Translations under genes and position numbers: made by a program | NCBI GenBank assembly: GCA_018819925.1 | Contig: JAHJPG010000078.1 | Coordinates: 1-64,000, forward strand | Direction: 5' to 3' | DNA from: Pseudomonadota bacterium | GTDB lineage: Bacteria > Desulfobacterota > Desulfarculia > Desulfarculales > Desulfarculaceae | DNA length: 64,000 nt | In this document: piece by piece, positions 18,301 through 27,649 of the stretch | Numbering within the stretch: position 1 is the stretch's first letter | How the letters are laid out: the number at the start of each line of letters is the position of its first letter | Notes under the pieces: generated by a model | Seen by the model: the letters and a program-made list of their open reading frames with translations, nothing else | What the model was told of the DNA's origin: nothing | Databases searched by the model: none

Positions 18301-19317
18301 ATGGGAGGCAGGAAGCTTTATCGGGTGGTTTTGGGGACGGCTCTGCTGGGATGCCTGCTGGCCATAGCGCCATGGGCCCGGGCCGGCAGTGATACGCCCA
18401 CCCCGGCCAACCAACCTTTCGCGGTGCCCAACCAGTCCCCCCTGGCCCTATCCCTGGTGCCCTTCACCCCCACCGGCGCGGCCCTGGACCCGTCGGGCAG
18501 CAGCAGCCTGAACCTGGTGGCCGCCTACTCCAGCATATTCGTGCGGCAAAGCTCCTCCGCCGTCAGCCTGGACCTGGACATGGAGCTGGGCTATGTGTCC
18601 CTGGGCTACGCCTACACCCCCCATCCCCGCCTGCGCCTGGGCCTGGAACTGCCGGCGGCCTTTTACTGGGGCGGCTTTCTGGACGGCTTCATCGAAAGCT
18701 ATCACCGCGCCCTGGGCCTCCCCAATGGCGGCCGGGAGCAGGTCCCCCATGACCTGGTGCGCTACGACGTCACCAGCCGGGGCAAGCGAATCGTCAGCCA
18801 GGACGGCGCCACCCAGGCGGTGGGCGACCTGCGGCTCAAGGGCGCCTGGATGCTCTGGAGCGGCGGGGGCCCGGCGGTGAGCCTGCTGGGCCAGGTCAGC
18901 CTGCCCACCGGCGACCCGGACAATGGTCTGGGAGCCGGCGGGGCCATACCCGCCCTGGGCCTGAGCGGCGATCTGCCCCTGGGCCGTTTCTCCCTGAACG
19001 CCAATGCCATGTATTTCCACCTGGGCTCCACCAGCCTGCTGGACCCCCTGGAGCCGGACGACGTGTGGGCTGGCAGCCTCTCTTTGGGCTGGGCCTGGTC
19101 CCAAGCGCTTACCCTCAGGGCCCAGCTAAACGGGGCCACCGCCCTGGCGCGGGACACCGGAGTGGAAGGCTTGGACAACGCCATGCTCCAGGTTCTCCTG
19201 GGGGTGCAGTGGAAGCCCAGCAAAGGTCAGCTAATCAGCCTGGCCTTTGCCGAAGACCTGATCTACTACACCAGTCCTGATTTTACCTTGAGCCTGAGCT
19301 GGGGCTGGGTTTTCTAA
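18301..19317 (+). CDS. DUF3187-type outer-membrane protein
   Basis: signal peptide; 'NQPFAVPNQSPLALSLVPFTPTGAALDPSGSSSLNLVAAYSSIF'; amphipathic strands; C-terminal Phe. Confidence 0.75.
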   Translation: MGGRKLYRVVLGTALLGCLLAIAPWARAGSDTPTPANQPFAVPNQSPLALSLVPFTPTGAALDPSGSSSLNLVAAYSSIFVRQSSSAVSLDLDMELGYVSLGYAYTPHPRLRLGLELPAAFYWGGFLDGFIESYHRALGLPNGGREQVPHDLVRYDVTSRGKRIVSQDGATQAVGDLRLKGAWMLWSGGGPAVSLLGQVSLPTGDPDNGLGAGGAIPALGLSGDLPLGRFSLNANAMYFHLGSTSLLDPLEPDDVWAGSLSLGWAWSQALTLRAQLNGATALARDTGVEGLDNAMLQVLLGVQWKPSKGQLISLAFAEDLIYYTSPDFTLSLSWGWVF

Positions 19318-20408
19318 AGGTCTTTTAGAACCTTCTCAAAGGGGTCGAACTCCAGGCAGTTCAGGGGCTCCTTGGCGATGGCCAGCAGGCACCGGTTGCA
19401 GGAAGTGCAGCGGGAGGGCCTGCGGTCCGGCCCGTGCAGCAGGCGATTGGGAAAATAGGGCTCGCTTATCAGGGGACGGCACAGGCCCACCATGTCCGCT
19501 CCGGCCTCCAAGACAGCTTCCATGGCCTCGCGGGAGCGCAGGCCGCCGGTAAGGGCAAGGGGGGTGTCGTCCACCGCCGAGCGAAAGGCCTCCAGGGCGG
19601 GCAGGAAATAGGCCTCGCGCTCCCCGGCTTCGCGGCGGAGTTGGTTGCGCAGCTTGGCCTGCTCCTTGACGCCCCCGCTCAATTCGATAAGGCTCGCTCC
19701 GGCCCGGGCCAACTGCCCGGCCAGCCAAACGTAGTCATCCTGGCCCGCGCCCTCGGGCAAAAAGTCGTCGGTGTTCATCTTCCAGAGCACCGGGAAGCCG
19801 TCCCCCGCCTCGCGGCGAATCTCCTCCTGCACCAGCAGGAGAAACCGGGCCCGGTTGGAGCGCGAGCCGCCCCAGTCGTCTTGGCGTTGGTTAAAGGCGG
19901 GAGAAAAGAACTGGCTCACCAAATAACCGTGAGCCCCATGCACCGCCACTGCGTCGAAGCCGGCCCGGCGCACCCGGCCGGCGGCCCGGCCGAAACAACG
20001 GGCCAGTTCCACGATATCACCATCGGCGGCCTGGTTCAGGTCAAAGCCCTGATACAGCGACCCGTAGGAATAGCCTCCTCCGGCCGCGCCGGCGTGGTGC
20101 AGCTGCACCGCGCAGCGGGCCGAGGGGTTGGAGCGGTGGATCAACCGGACCAGGCGGGCCAGACCTTCCACCTGGGCTTCGTCCCAGGCCCCCAACTGGT
20201 GGGCCCAGGCCCGGCCCTCGGCGCTCACCGCCGTGGCCCCGGTGATGATGAGCCCGCAACCGCCCTGGGCCAACTCGTGGTACAGCCTGAGCAGGACGCG
20301 GCCCACCTGGCCATCCACTCCGGCCATGTTCTCCATGGTGGCCGAGCGCAAAAAACGGTTGCTCACTTCCATGCCCCCCATCACCAGGGGGCGGCCCAGT
20401 TGACCCAT
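19314..20408 (-). CDS. NADH:flavin oxidoreductase (old yellow enzyme family)
   Basis: 'NRFLRSATMENMAGVDGQV', 'CAVQLHHAGAAG', 'AVAVHGAHGYLVSQFFSPAFNQRQDDWGGSRSNRARFL'. Confidence 0.95.
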   Translation of the reverse strand: MGQLGRPLVMGGMEVSNRFLRSATMENMAGVDGQVGRVLLRLYHELAQGGCGLIITGATAVSAEGRAWAHQLGAWDEAQVEGLARLVRLIHRSNPSARCAVQLHHAGAAGGGYSYGSLYQGFDLNQAADGDIVELARCFGRAAGRVRRAGFDAVAVHGAHGYLVSQFFSPAFNQRQDDWGGSRSNRARFLLLVQEEIRREAGDGFPVLWKMNTDDFLPEGAGQDDYVWLAGQLARAGASLIELSGGVKEQAKLRNQLRREAGEREAYFLPALEAFRSAVDDTPLALTGGLRSREAMEAVLEAGADMVGLCRPLISEPYFPNRLLHGPDRRPSRCTSCNRCLLAIAKEPLNCLEFDPFEKVLKDL

Positions 20409-20419
20409 GCCCTTATCTC

Positions 20420-21766
20420 CTACGTCAATCCCAGGTGCTCCGCGATGAAGCTGGTGTCCATTTCCCCGGCCAGAAAGCTGGGGTGCTCCAATATCCTCAG
20501 GTTCACCGATATTGTGGTCTTCACCCCCTCCACCTGGAAGGCCTTCAGGGCCTCGATGAGCCGCGCGATGGCCTTGGGGCGGTCCTGGTCGTAAGCGATG
20601 ACCTTGGCCAACATGGGGTCGTAATAAGGCGGCACCGTGCAGCCGTCGGCCAAGGCGTGGTCCACTCTCAAATTATCGCCGGTCTGGGGCAGCACCACCT
20701 TGCTGATCACCCCCGGCGAGGGGTAGAAGGTTTCCGGGTCCTCGGCGTAAATCCTGGCTTCGATGGCGTGACCCTGGGTCTTGATGTCGCTCTGGGACCA
20801 GGGCAGCTCTAGGCCCACGGCGATTTCCAGCTGATGGCGCACGATGTCCACCCCGGTGAGGAACTCGCTCACCGGATGCTCCACCTGCAAGCGGGCGTTG
20901 ACCTCCATGAAGTAATATTTGCCGTCCTGGGAGCGCAGACCCTCCAGGGTGCCTGCTCCCACGTATCCCATCTTCTTGACGATGGCCGCGGTGTTGGCAT
21001 AGAGACGTTGGCGGTCGGCCGGGTCCACCACCGGGGAGAGCGCCTCCTCGATGATTTTCTGGTGCCGCCGCTGGATGGAGCATTCGCGCTCGCCCAGGCA
21101 GACCACATTGCCCGCCGCGTCGGCCAAAAACTGCACCTCTATGTGCCGGGGCCGCTCCACCACGGTTTCGATGTAGCAGTCCGGCGATCCGAAGGCCATC
21201 TGTCCGATGGAGCCGGCCCGTTTGAACACCTCGGCCGCCTGGCCAGGCTCGGACACCCTTTCGATGCCCTTGCCGCCGCCGCCCTTGTCCAGCTTTAGGA
21301 ACAGGGGATAGCCGTGTTCGCTGCCGAAGGCCACCACCTCCTCGGGCGAGGTCACCGGCTCCAGGGTGCCGGGAGTGACCTCGGCCCCGGCCTCCACGGC
21401 CAGCTTGCGGGTATAGCATTTGGAGCTGATGGCCTTGAGCACCGAGGGCGGCGGCCCCACCCAAACGAGACCGGCGTCGGTCACCGCCTGGGCGAAGGCC
21501 CCCCGCTCGGAGAGAAAGCCATAGCCCGGATGCACCGCGTCGGCCCCGGTCTGGCGCGCCGCCTGGATGATGGCCTCCATGCTAAGGTAGCTCAGGGCCG
21601 GGTTGGCCGGCCCGATGAGCACCGTTTCGTCGGCTAGGTCCAAGAACGGCGCGTTCTTATCCGCCTCTGAGTGCACCGCCACCGTGGCCACGCCCATTTC
21701 CCGGCAAGTGCGGATGATGCGCGGGACGATCTCGCCCCGGTTGGCTATAAGCAGTTTTTTAATCAT
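20420..21766 (-). CDS. accC: biotin carboxylase (acetyl-CoA carboxylase-type)
   Basis: 'KKLLIANRGEIVPRIIRTCREMGVATVAVHSEADK', 'FLKLDKGGGGKGIERV', 'YFMEVNARLQVEHPVSEFLTGVDIV'. Confidence 0.95.
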   Translation of the reverse strand: MIKKLLIANRGEIVPRIIRTCREMGVATVAVHSEADKNAPFLDLADETVLIGPANPALSYLSMEAIIQAARQTGADAVHPGYGFLSERGAFAQAVTDAGLVWVGPPPSVLKAISSKCYTRKLAVEAGAEVTPGTLEPVTSPEEVVAFGSEHGYPLFLKLDKGGGGKGIERVSEPGQAAEVFKRAGSIGQMAFGSPDCYIETVVERPRHIEVQFLADAAGNVVCLGERECSIQRRHQKIIEEALSPVVDPADRQRLYANTAAIVKKMGYVGAGTLEGLRSQDGKYYFMEVNARLQVEHPVSEFLTGVDIVRHQLEIAVGLELPWSQSDIKTQGHAIEARIYAEDPETFYPSPGVISKVVLPQTGDNLRVDHALADGCTVPPYYDPMLAKVIAYDQDRPKAIARLIEALKAFQVEGVKTTISVNLRILEHPSFLAGEMDTSFIAEHLGLT

Positions 21767-21775
21767 GGGGACAGG

Positions 21776-22000
21776 CTACTCCTCGACCTCCAGCATGACC
21801 ATGGGGTTGCCCACCTGCAGCTCGTCCCACTCCTTGGACAGCACCTGGCTCACCGTGCCGGCGAATTCGCTTTTAACCGAAATCTCGGTCTTCATGCAGT
21901 TGATGACCGCCACCTCCTGGCCCGCGCTGATTTTGTCGCCCACGTTGACAACCACCCGGGCGCACAGGCCGGGCATGATGGCGTTTACGCTCTTTTCCAT
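21776..22000 (-). CDS. biotin/lipoyl carrier-domain protein (BCCP-like) with CMKT in place of canonical MKM
   Basis: 'MPGLCARVVVNVGDKISAGQEVAVINCMKTEISVKSEFAGTVSQVL'. Confidence 0.85.
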   Translation of the reverse strand: MEKSVNAIMPGLCARVVVNVGDKISAGQEVAVINCMKTEISVKSEFAGTVSQVLSKEWDELQVGNPMVMLEVEE

Positions 22001-22024
22001 ATTCGTATCCTTATTCCCTTCTGG

Positions 22025-23008
22025 CTAGGCCAGCGAGTCCTCACTGAGCCACTGCTTCTGCTTTTTGCGTTCCTCTATGGCCTCTTCCTGGCTCGACAGC
22101 TGGAACTGCATGTAGTCCCGGCCGGGCGCGCCCTGGCCCACCTTCCACAGATCGGCGTTTATCACGTTCAGGGCGCACATGTAGCCGCCCAAGGTGGGAC
22201 CGTCGGCGACCAGCAGGATGGGGGTGTTTCCGCAGATGTTGAGCGCCCCGCGAATGGCGTAGGCGTGGTCGATGATGTTGGAAGGATGGCTGCCGCCCAC
22301 TCCGCCGTCGGCCCTGGCGAAGAAGCTGGCCGGCAGCTCCTCCAGGCGATAAGCCGAGCGGTTGGAGGTGTGCTGGATCTTGGAAACCCGGCTGAACAGA
22401 AGATCCATGCCCTCCTGGGTGGCGTAGTCCGGGCAGGTGTTGGGGCCTGGGATGGCTCTCAGCACCCACTCATTGGAGTACTGGGGGATGGCCTCGGCCT
22501 TGAGCTTGCGCCCGGCCAAAGCCGACAGATCCGCGCTGGACGCGCCGAACTTCACCTCGTCGCCTGGCTTCAGGGCCCGGCCGTCAAAACCGCCGTAGGC
22601 CCCGAAAATGCAGGTGGACTTGCTGCCCAGATAGGCGGGCACATCCACTCCGCCGGCCACTGCCAGATAGCAGCGGAAGCCGGTGGGCGCGATGTGCAGG
22701 AATTTGATGACATCGCCGGCGCTGACCTTGAGCGCGGTCCACATGGCCACCGGCTGGCCGTTGATGGTGGGCTGCATGTCCGTGCCGGCCAGGGCGATGA
22801 CGTGGTCGCCGGTGAACTCGGCTTCCAGAAAGCCGCCGGTGATCTCCAGGCCCGCCTCGCCGGAGGGGTTGCCCACCAAAACGTTGGCCAAGCCCAGGCC
22901 CACGTTGTCAAAGGCCCCGGAAGCGCTCATCCCCTTGCCCAGGTAGCCCAGCCGCCCCGGCCAGTCCTCCACCAGAACCTCGATGCCGCCATTGATTATT
23001 TTCAGCAT
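22025..23008 (-). CDS. pxpC: 5-oxoprolinase subunit C-type protein (biotin-dependent carboxyltransferase family, PxpC/KipA-like)
   Basis: 'GGIEVLVEDWPGRLGYLGKGMSASGAFDNVGLGLANVLVGNPSGEAGLEITGG'. Confidence 0.92.
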   Translation of the reverse strand: MLKIINGGIEVLVEDWPGRLGYLGKGMSASGAFDNVGLGLANVLVGNPSGEAGLEITGGFLEAEFTGDHVIALAGTDMQPTINGQPVAMWTALKVSAGDVIKFLHIAPTGFRCYLAVAGGVDVPAYLGSKSTCIFGAYGGFDGRALKPGDEVKFGASSADLSALAGRKLKAEAIPQYSNEWVLRAIPGPNTCPDYATQEGMDLLFSRVSKIQHTSNRSAYRLEELPASFFARADGGVGGSHPSNIIDHAYAIRGALNICGNTPILLVADGPTLGGYMCALNVINADLWKVGQGAPGRDYMQFQLSSQEEAIEERKKQKQWLSEDSLA

Positions 23009-23026
23009 AAGCCTTGCTCCCTTTCC

Positions 23027-24013
23027 CTACAGCCTGGGTGCTTTCTTGGTGCCCTCGGCCTGCTTGGCCTTCAGCTCCGCCGCGCCCTTTTGCACCTCTT
23101 CGGAGTTGAACCACGCGATGTATTCCTTGGCCTTGATCTCGCCTTGGTCAATCTCGTAGGTGTAGTCGGTTTTGTCGTGGACGTGGCCGTAAATCTCCAC
23201 CACTTCCTTTTCGCTCACCTCGTGGAAACGGACCCGGTCGGCGTTGCGGTAGAGGAAGGGACCGTCCTTGAACATGGGATGCTTGCAGGCGAACTGGAAC
23301 ACCGGAATGGTGCGGCCGAAGAGCTGGTAGCCGCCGCCGGTGGGGGTGGTGTAAGTAAATACGCAGGGCCCGCCGATGCCCACCGCCCCCTCGGGGGTCC
23401 AGGTGCGCGGCGGGTTGTACTTGGGCACCACGATGGCGCAGCGCGGATCGGTGGGCCACAGGAAGGCGCCGCCGGGCCAGAAGCCGCCGCCGCTGTTGAA
23501 CCAATCGGTTCCCAGGATGAGCTTTTTGCACTCCTCGGCGGTGATGCCGTTGCACATGGCCATGTACTCGAGGTTGTAGCCGTCGATAATGTTGGGCGCG
23601 TCGGGGCGCACCTCTTTCTGGTACTTGGCCACCGCCTTCTTGGTCTCGCTGTCCTCAAAGGCTATGGGCAGGTGGATCAGCCGGGACTTGAGCACCACGT
23701 CGTCGATGGTGGGCATGGAGTCCTCGGCCTGCTTGACCATGTCGATGAGCCCGCGCACATCCACCGCCTCGGGGTCGAAATGCAAAAGGTTGGTGCGGAT
23801 GCCGGGCACCGTCTCGATGAGGCCCTTGAGGTTCTTGCCCAGGATGATGTCGTTGACCGCCAGCATGCGGAAAGAATCTTGCAGCATGGCCCGCTGCTCG
23901 CGGCCGTACTCCACCTGCACGAAGCCGTCACCGGCCTGGCGGAACAGCACCTCCAAACGGGATTCGGTTTCCGGCATGGTGTCTAAAATTACGTCGAATC
24001 TGCCTTGGCTCAT
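23027..24013 (-). CDS. pxpB: 5-oxoprolinase subunit B-type protein (PxpB/KipI-like)
   Basis: 'GIRTNLLHFDPEAVDVRGLIDMV', 'PRTWTPEGAVGIGGPCVFTYTTPTGGGYQLFGRTIPVF'. Confidence 0.92.
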   Translation of the reverse strand: MSQGRFDVILDTMPETESRLEVLFRQAGDGFVQVEYGREQRAMLQDSFRMLAVNDIILGKNLKGLIETVPGIRTNLLHFDPEAVDVRGLIDMVKQAEDSMPTIDDVVLKSRLIHLPIAFEDSETKKAVAKYQKEVRPDAPNIIDGYNLEYMAMCNGITAEECKKLILGTDWFNSGGGFWPGGAFLWPTDPRCAIVVPKYNPPRTWTPEGAVGIGGPCVFTYTTPTGGGYQLFGRTIPVFQFACKHPMFKDGPFLYRNADRVRFHEVSEKEVVEIYGHVHDKTDYTYEIDQGEIKAKEYIAWFNSEEVQKGAAELKAKQAEGTKKAPRL

Positions 24014-24057
24014 AGGTTTGCCCCCTTTCGGGTCGATTTCGGCCGTCCTAGCCCTTG

Positions 24058-24183
24058 CTACCGGCGGCCAGTCCCATTTCCAATATTATCCAACCCTTCT
24101 TCCAGCAGGTCATCGCCGATGACCCCCGGCATGAGGGTTCTAATCACCTTGCCGTATTTCCCGAGGGAGAGCGGCACCAGGCC
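24058..24183 (-). pseudogene. C-terminal remnant of a class III (4-aminobutyrate-type) aminotransferase
   Basis: minus-strand reading 'GLVPLSLGKYGKVIRTLMPGVIGDDLLEEGLDNIGN' resembles the GabT-type C-terminal 'GL..L..GTYGNVIR.L.PL.I.D..L.EGLDI' motif; no N-terminal part between pxpA and pxpB. Confidence 0.6.
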
Positions 24184-24212
24184 ATGCCGCGGCCACGACG
24201 CTCGGGGCCGGT

Positions 24213-24965
24213 CTACAACTCCGGCGAGACCAAAGCGCAACCGGCCGTCTCCAAGGCCTTGCGCACCGCCATGACGATCTTGTCGGACCCGGGGGTGTCG
24301 CCATGCACGCACACCGAGGAGCCGGTGATGGCTATCTCGCTGCCGTCGGTGGCGGCCACCAGGCCCTGGGTGACCATCTTTACCACCCGCTGGGCCACCT
24401 GGGCCGGATCGTGGGCGTCGTGGGCGCGAGTAATCACCAGGTTGCCCTCGGGGTCGTAGCTCAGGTCCGAGTAAAGCTCGAACACGGTCCGCACCCCAAG
24501 CTTTTCAGCCTCATCGGCGATAACGCCTTTTTTCATCACGTAGAGATAAAGCTCCGGGTCCAGGTCCTTGGCCGCCTGGCAGACGGCCTCGGCCATCTCC
24601 GGATCACGGTGGACCATGCCGTAAAGGCTGCCGTGGGGTTTTACGTGGTGCAGCCTCAGGCCGGCAGCCTCGCAGAAGCCCTTGAGGGCTCCGGCCTGGT
24701 ACATGGTGTAGTCGTAGACCTCGGCCGGGGTGAGCTTCATCTCCCGCCGGCCAAAACCCTGCAAATCCGGCAGGCCCGGATGGGCCCCCACCGCCACGTT
24801 GAACTCCTTGGCCAGGGCCACGGTGGCCTTCATCACCGAGGGATCGCCGGCGTGAAACCCGCAGGCCACGTTGGCGCTGGTGATGTATTTCATGAACTCG
24901 GCGTCATTGCCCAGCTTGTACATGCCAAAGGACTCACCCATATCCGCATTCAAATCGATTTTCAC
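24213..24965 (-). CDS. pxpA: 5-oxoprolinase subunit A (LamB/YcsF family)
   Basis: 'KIDLNADMGESFGMYKLGNDAEFMKYITSANVACGFHAGDPSVM'. Confidence 0.95.
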   Translation of the reverse strand: MKIDLNADMGESFGMYKLGNDAEFMKYITSANVACGFHAGDPSVMKATVALAKEFNVAVGAHPGLPDLQGFGRREMKLTPAEVYDYTMYQAGALKGFCEAAGLRLHHVKPHGSLYGMVHRDPEMAEAVCQAAKDLDPELYLYVMKKGVIADEAEKLGVRTVFELYSDLSYDPEGNLVITRAHDAHDPAQVAQRVVKMVTQGLVAATDGSEIAITGSSVCVHGDTPGSDKIVMAVRKALETAGCALVSPEL

Positions 24966-25093
24966 GACTTTTCCTCCACTCCTCTTTTACAGGCCCCGCT
25001 CGTCCACCGGGACCACCGCCCCGCCGGCTGCAACGGCGCTCAAGGCCTAGACCCGGCTCGAAAGTTGGTCATGCCTTTGCACCTCCACCTTAT

Positions 25094-25420
25094 TCATTCA
25101 ACCACCCGGGAGGCCTCTAGCCGGGCAGTCCCCTGCCCCTCCCGGCGGGGACGCGCATCTATGCCTCGAATGTCGGGGGGGAATCCGTTTTCAATGAGAT
25201 CCACCACCAAGGGCCGGGCGCTTTTCTCGCGCAAGGAGAAAACCGACCACCGAGCTCCTTCCGCGTCGGAAAGGATGCTTTCATGCGTAATTTCGACACC
25301 TTGATTGATAAGGTGGTTTTTGATCCGCTGCTGAAGTTCTGGCTGGTCGAGCCGAGAAATGAGATGAGACAAATTGTTATCTAAGTACTTCTCGATTTCA
25401 TTTGGAATCAGTTGACCCAT
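25094..25420 (-). CDS. hypothetical protein
   Basis: ORF with SD-like gaggtgac upstream of ATG; no family recognised. Confidence 0.5.
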   Translation of the reverse strand: MGQLIPNEIEKYLDNNLSHLISRLDQPELQQRIKNHLINQGVEITHESILSDAEGARWSVFSLREKSARPLVVDLIENGFPPDIRGIDARPRREGQGTARLEASRVVE

Positions 25421-25775
25421 GTCACCTCGACTAACAACAAGCGTGCCAGTTTCCCAGCCAAGGCGTTATAAAAAAATAAGGCCTTGTTATTGCGGGCATT
25501 TTATGGGCGGTTTTATTGTGGTGCAACCAAAAGCCATAAAATAAGGACTGCTTCCGCTTACAGACACGCCCAACCTATGCATTATTGCATCATAAAGGGT
25601 CTGATCCAACTCCATGCAAATATAATCCCCTGCATTAGATATTTCGAACCAACCAACAGATCGCATTGTTTTGCCTTATTATTTGGCCATTCCTAAATGG
25701 TAGGTAAAAAGATTTTATAATTATAAACATCAATTAATTGTCGCGGATTAAATTATGCACTTTTGAAGCAATATT

Positions 25776-27530
25776 TCATTCGTGAATCACCAGGCCCTTT
25801 TCTTCCTGCAAGCGCCGGGCGATGGTCGACTGGCTCACCCGCAGGTGCCGCGCCACCTGACGCTGAGTGCCAAAGCGCCGCATGGCCTCGCGAATCAGCT
25901 CCAACTCCAGGTCACGCAGCCGCTGGCGCAGGTCAAAGCCCTGCTCCCAGTCCAGAGTCTGTTCATGGCCCTGAGCCTTGCGCACCTCGCCGGGCAGGTC
26001 ATCGGGGCGTATCTCCTCGTCCGGGCTGAGAATGAGCACCCGCTCCACTATGTTCTCCAACTCGCGCACGTTGCCCGGGTAGCTGTAATTGAGCATCAGG
26101 GTGCGGGCCTCGGGGGCCAGCCGCTTGTGGATGTTGTTGTCCTCGCCGATGCGTTTTAGGAAAAAGCCCAAGAGGTAAAGAATGTCGCTGGGCCGCTCGC
26201 GCAAAGGGGCCACGAACAGGGGCACGACATTGAAGCGGTAAAAAAGGTCATGGCGGAAGCGTTTGGCGTCCACCTCCGAAGCCAGATCTTTGTTGGTGGC
26301 GGCGATCACCCGAGTGTCGATCTCCTTTTCCACCGAGCCGCCCACCCGGATCATGCGGCGCTCCTCCAAAAAGCGCAGCAGCTTAACCTGGTGCTCCGGA
26401 GACAATTCTCCAATTTCGTCCAAGAACAGAGTCCCCTGGTTGGCCAACTCCACCAGGCCCTGCTTGCCTCTCCGGCTGGCCCCAGTGAAGGCGCCCCTTT
26501 CATAGCCGAACAGCTCCGATTCGAACAGGGAGGTGGGAATGGCCGCACAGTCCACCCGCACGAAGGGGCCCTGGGCCCGGGGAGACTTGCTGTGGATGAG
26601 CTTGGCCAACATGCTTTTACCCACGCCCGACTCGCCGGTGATAAGCACCGTGGAGTTGGTGGGGGCCACCCGCAGGGTCTTTTCATATACCTCTTTCATG
26701 GCCCGGCTGCGGCACATGAAGTGGTCGTCGGACATCTCCTCTATTTGTTTTTCCAACAGCGTGCTGCGGAACTGCTCCAGTTGGGCCTCGCTCTCCTCCA
26801 GTTGGCGGCGCATGCGGTCCAGCAGGGTGATGTCGCGGTCGTTTATCACCACAAAAGCCACCTCGCCCTCGGCGTCGTAGATGGGGCTGCCGGTGGCCAG
26901 GATCTTCTTGCCGGATTTCAGGTGTTGGACCATGGTGACCGTGGTCTTGCGCCTGAGCACCTCCAGGGTGACCGAGTCGCTGAAATTGCCCTCGTCGAGC
27001 AGGTCGCCCACGAAACGGCCCTCCACCTTTTCCCGGGGCAGGCCGGTCAGGCGCAGGGCGGCCCGGTTGATCTTCACCACCACCCCTTCACTGTTGGTGA
27101 TCCAAAGGCCGTCAAAGGATGACTCCATGATGGCCTCCAACTGGGAGGCCACGGCCTTGTAGGGTTCGGGGTAAAGTGATCCTTGCTCCGCATCCCAGGG
27201 ATCGCCCATCATCACCATCACCCAGCGCGCCTTCCCGTCGGCATAGATGGGCAGGTAGTTCACCAATACATTGCACTGTCCCAGACGCAGGCGGTTGCCC
27301 AGATGGGGAGCGCCGCTTTTTATGGTGGCCCTCGCGCCTCGCCAGGCTTCGGGCTCCAGGACCTCCACCGGGGTGTCCACCATGTCCGGCGGTTTTTGCT
27401 CGAAGATGCGCCCGGCGGCGGAGTTGGCGTAGACCAAGATGCCCTTGGCGTCGATGACCAGCACCCCGGCTGGGGAGGCGTCGAAATGCGATGCGATAGC
27501 GATCAGTTCCGGCGTGGCCTGGGCGGTCAT
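25776..27530 (-). CDS. sigma-54-dependent Fis-family regulator with PAS domains
   Basis: PAS regions; 'VLITGESGVGKSMLAKLIHSKSPRAQGPFVRVDCAAIPTSLFESELFGYERGAFTGA' (GAFTGA); C-terminal Fis-like HTH. Confidence 0.96.
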   Translation of the reverse strand: MTAQATPELIAIASHFDASPAGVLVIDAKGILVYANSAAGRIFEQKPPDMVDTPVEVLEPEAWRGARATIKSGAPHLGNRLRLGQCNVLVNYLPIYADGKARWVMVMMGDPWDAEQGSLYPEPYKAVASQLEAIMESSFDGLWITNSEGVVVKINRAALRLTGLPREKVEGRFVGDLLDEGNFSDSVTLEVLRRKTTVTMVQHLKSGKKILATGSPIYDAEGEVAFVVINDRDITLLDRMRRQLEESEAQLEQFRSTLLEKQIEEMSDDHFMCRSRAMKEVYEKTLRVAPTNSTVLITGESGVGKSMLAKLIHSKSPRAQGPFVRVDCAAIPTSLFESELFGYERGAFTGASRRGKQGLVELANQGTLFLDEIGELSPEHQVKLLRFLEERRMIRVGGSVEKEIDTRVIAATNKDLASEVDAKRFRHDLFYRFNVVPLFVAPLRERPSDILYLLGFFLKRIGEDNNIHKRLAPEARTLMLNYSYPGNVRELENIVERVLILSPDEEIRPDDLPGEVRKAQGHEQTLDWEQGFDLRQRLRDLELELIREAMRRFGTQRQVARHLRVSQSTIARRLQEEKGLVIHE

Positions 27531-27649
27531 ATCGTGTCGCTCCAAGGATTAATGCCTATAAACAACCGCATGCCTGGCCAGCTGTCAATGGCCTTGACTT
27601 GGAATAAGCCGCAAACCCGTCTGGGTGCCGCCACATCGAAGGCGATACC

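Noticed and set aside
21671-23986. 771-aa + strand ORF opposite accC/pxp genes
   Set aside because: Shadow of well-supported minus-strand genes; low-complexity composition.
25433-25448. Sigma54-like promoter TGGCAC-N5-TTGTT on the minus strand
   Set aside because: The -12 element lacks GC, and the implied start site would exclude the SD of the 25094-25420 gene.
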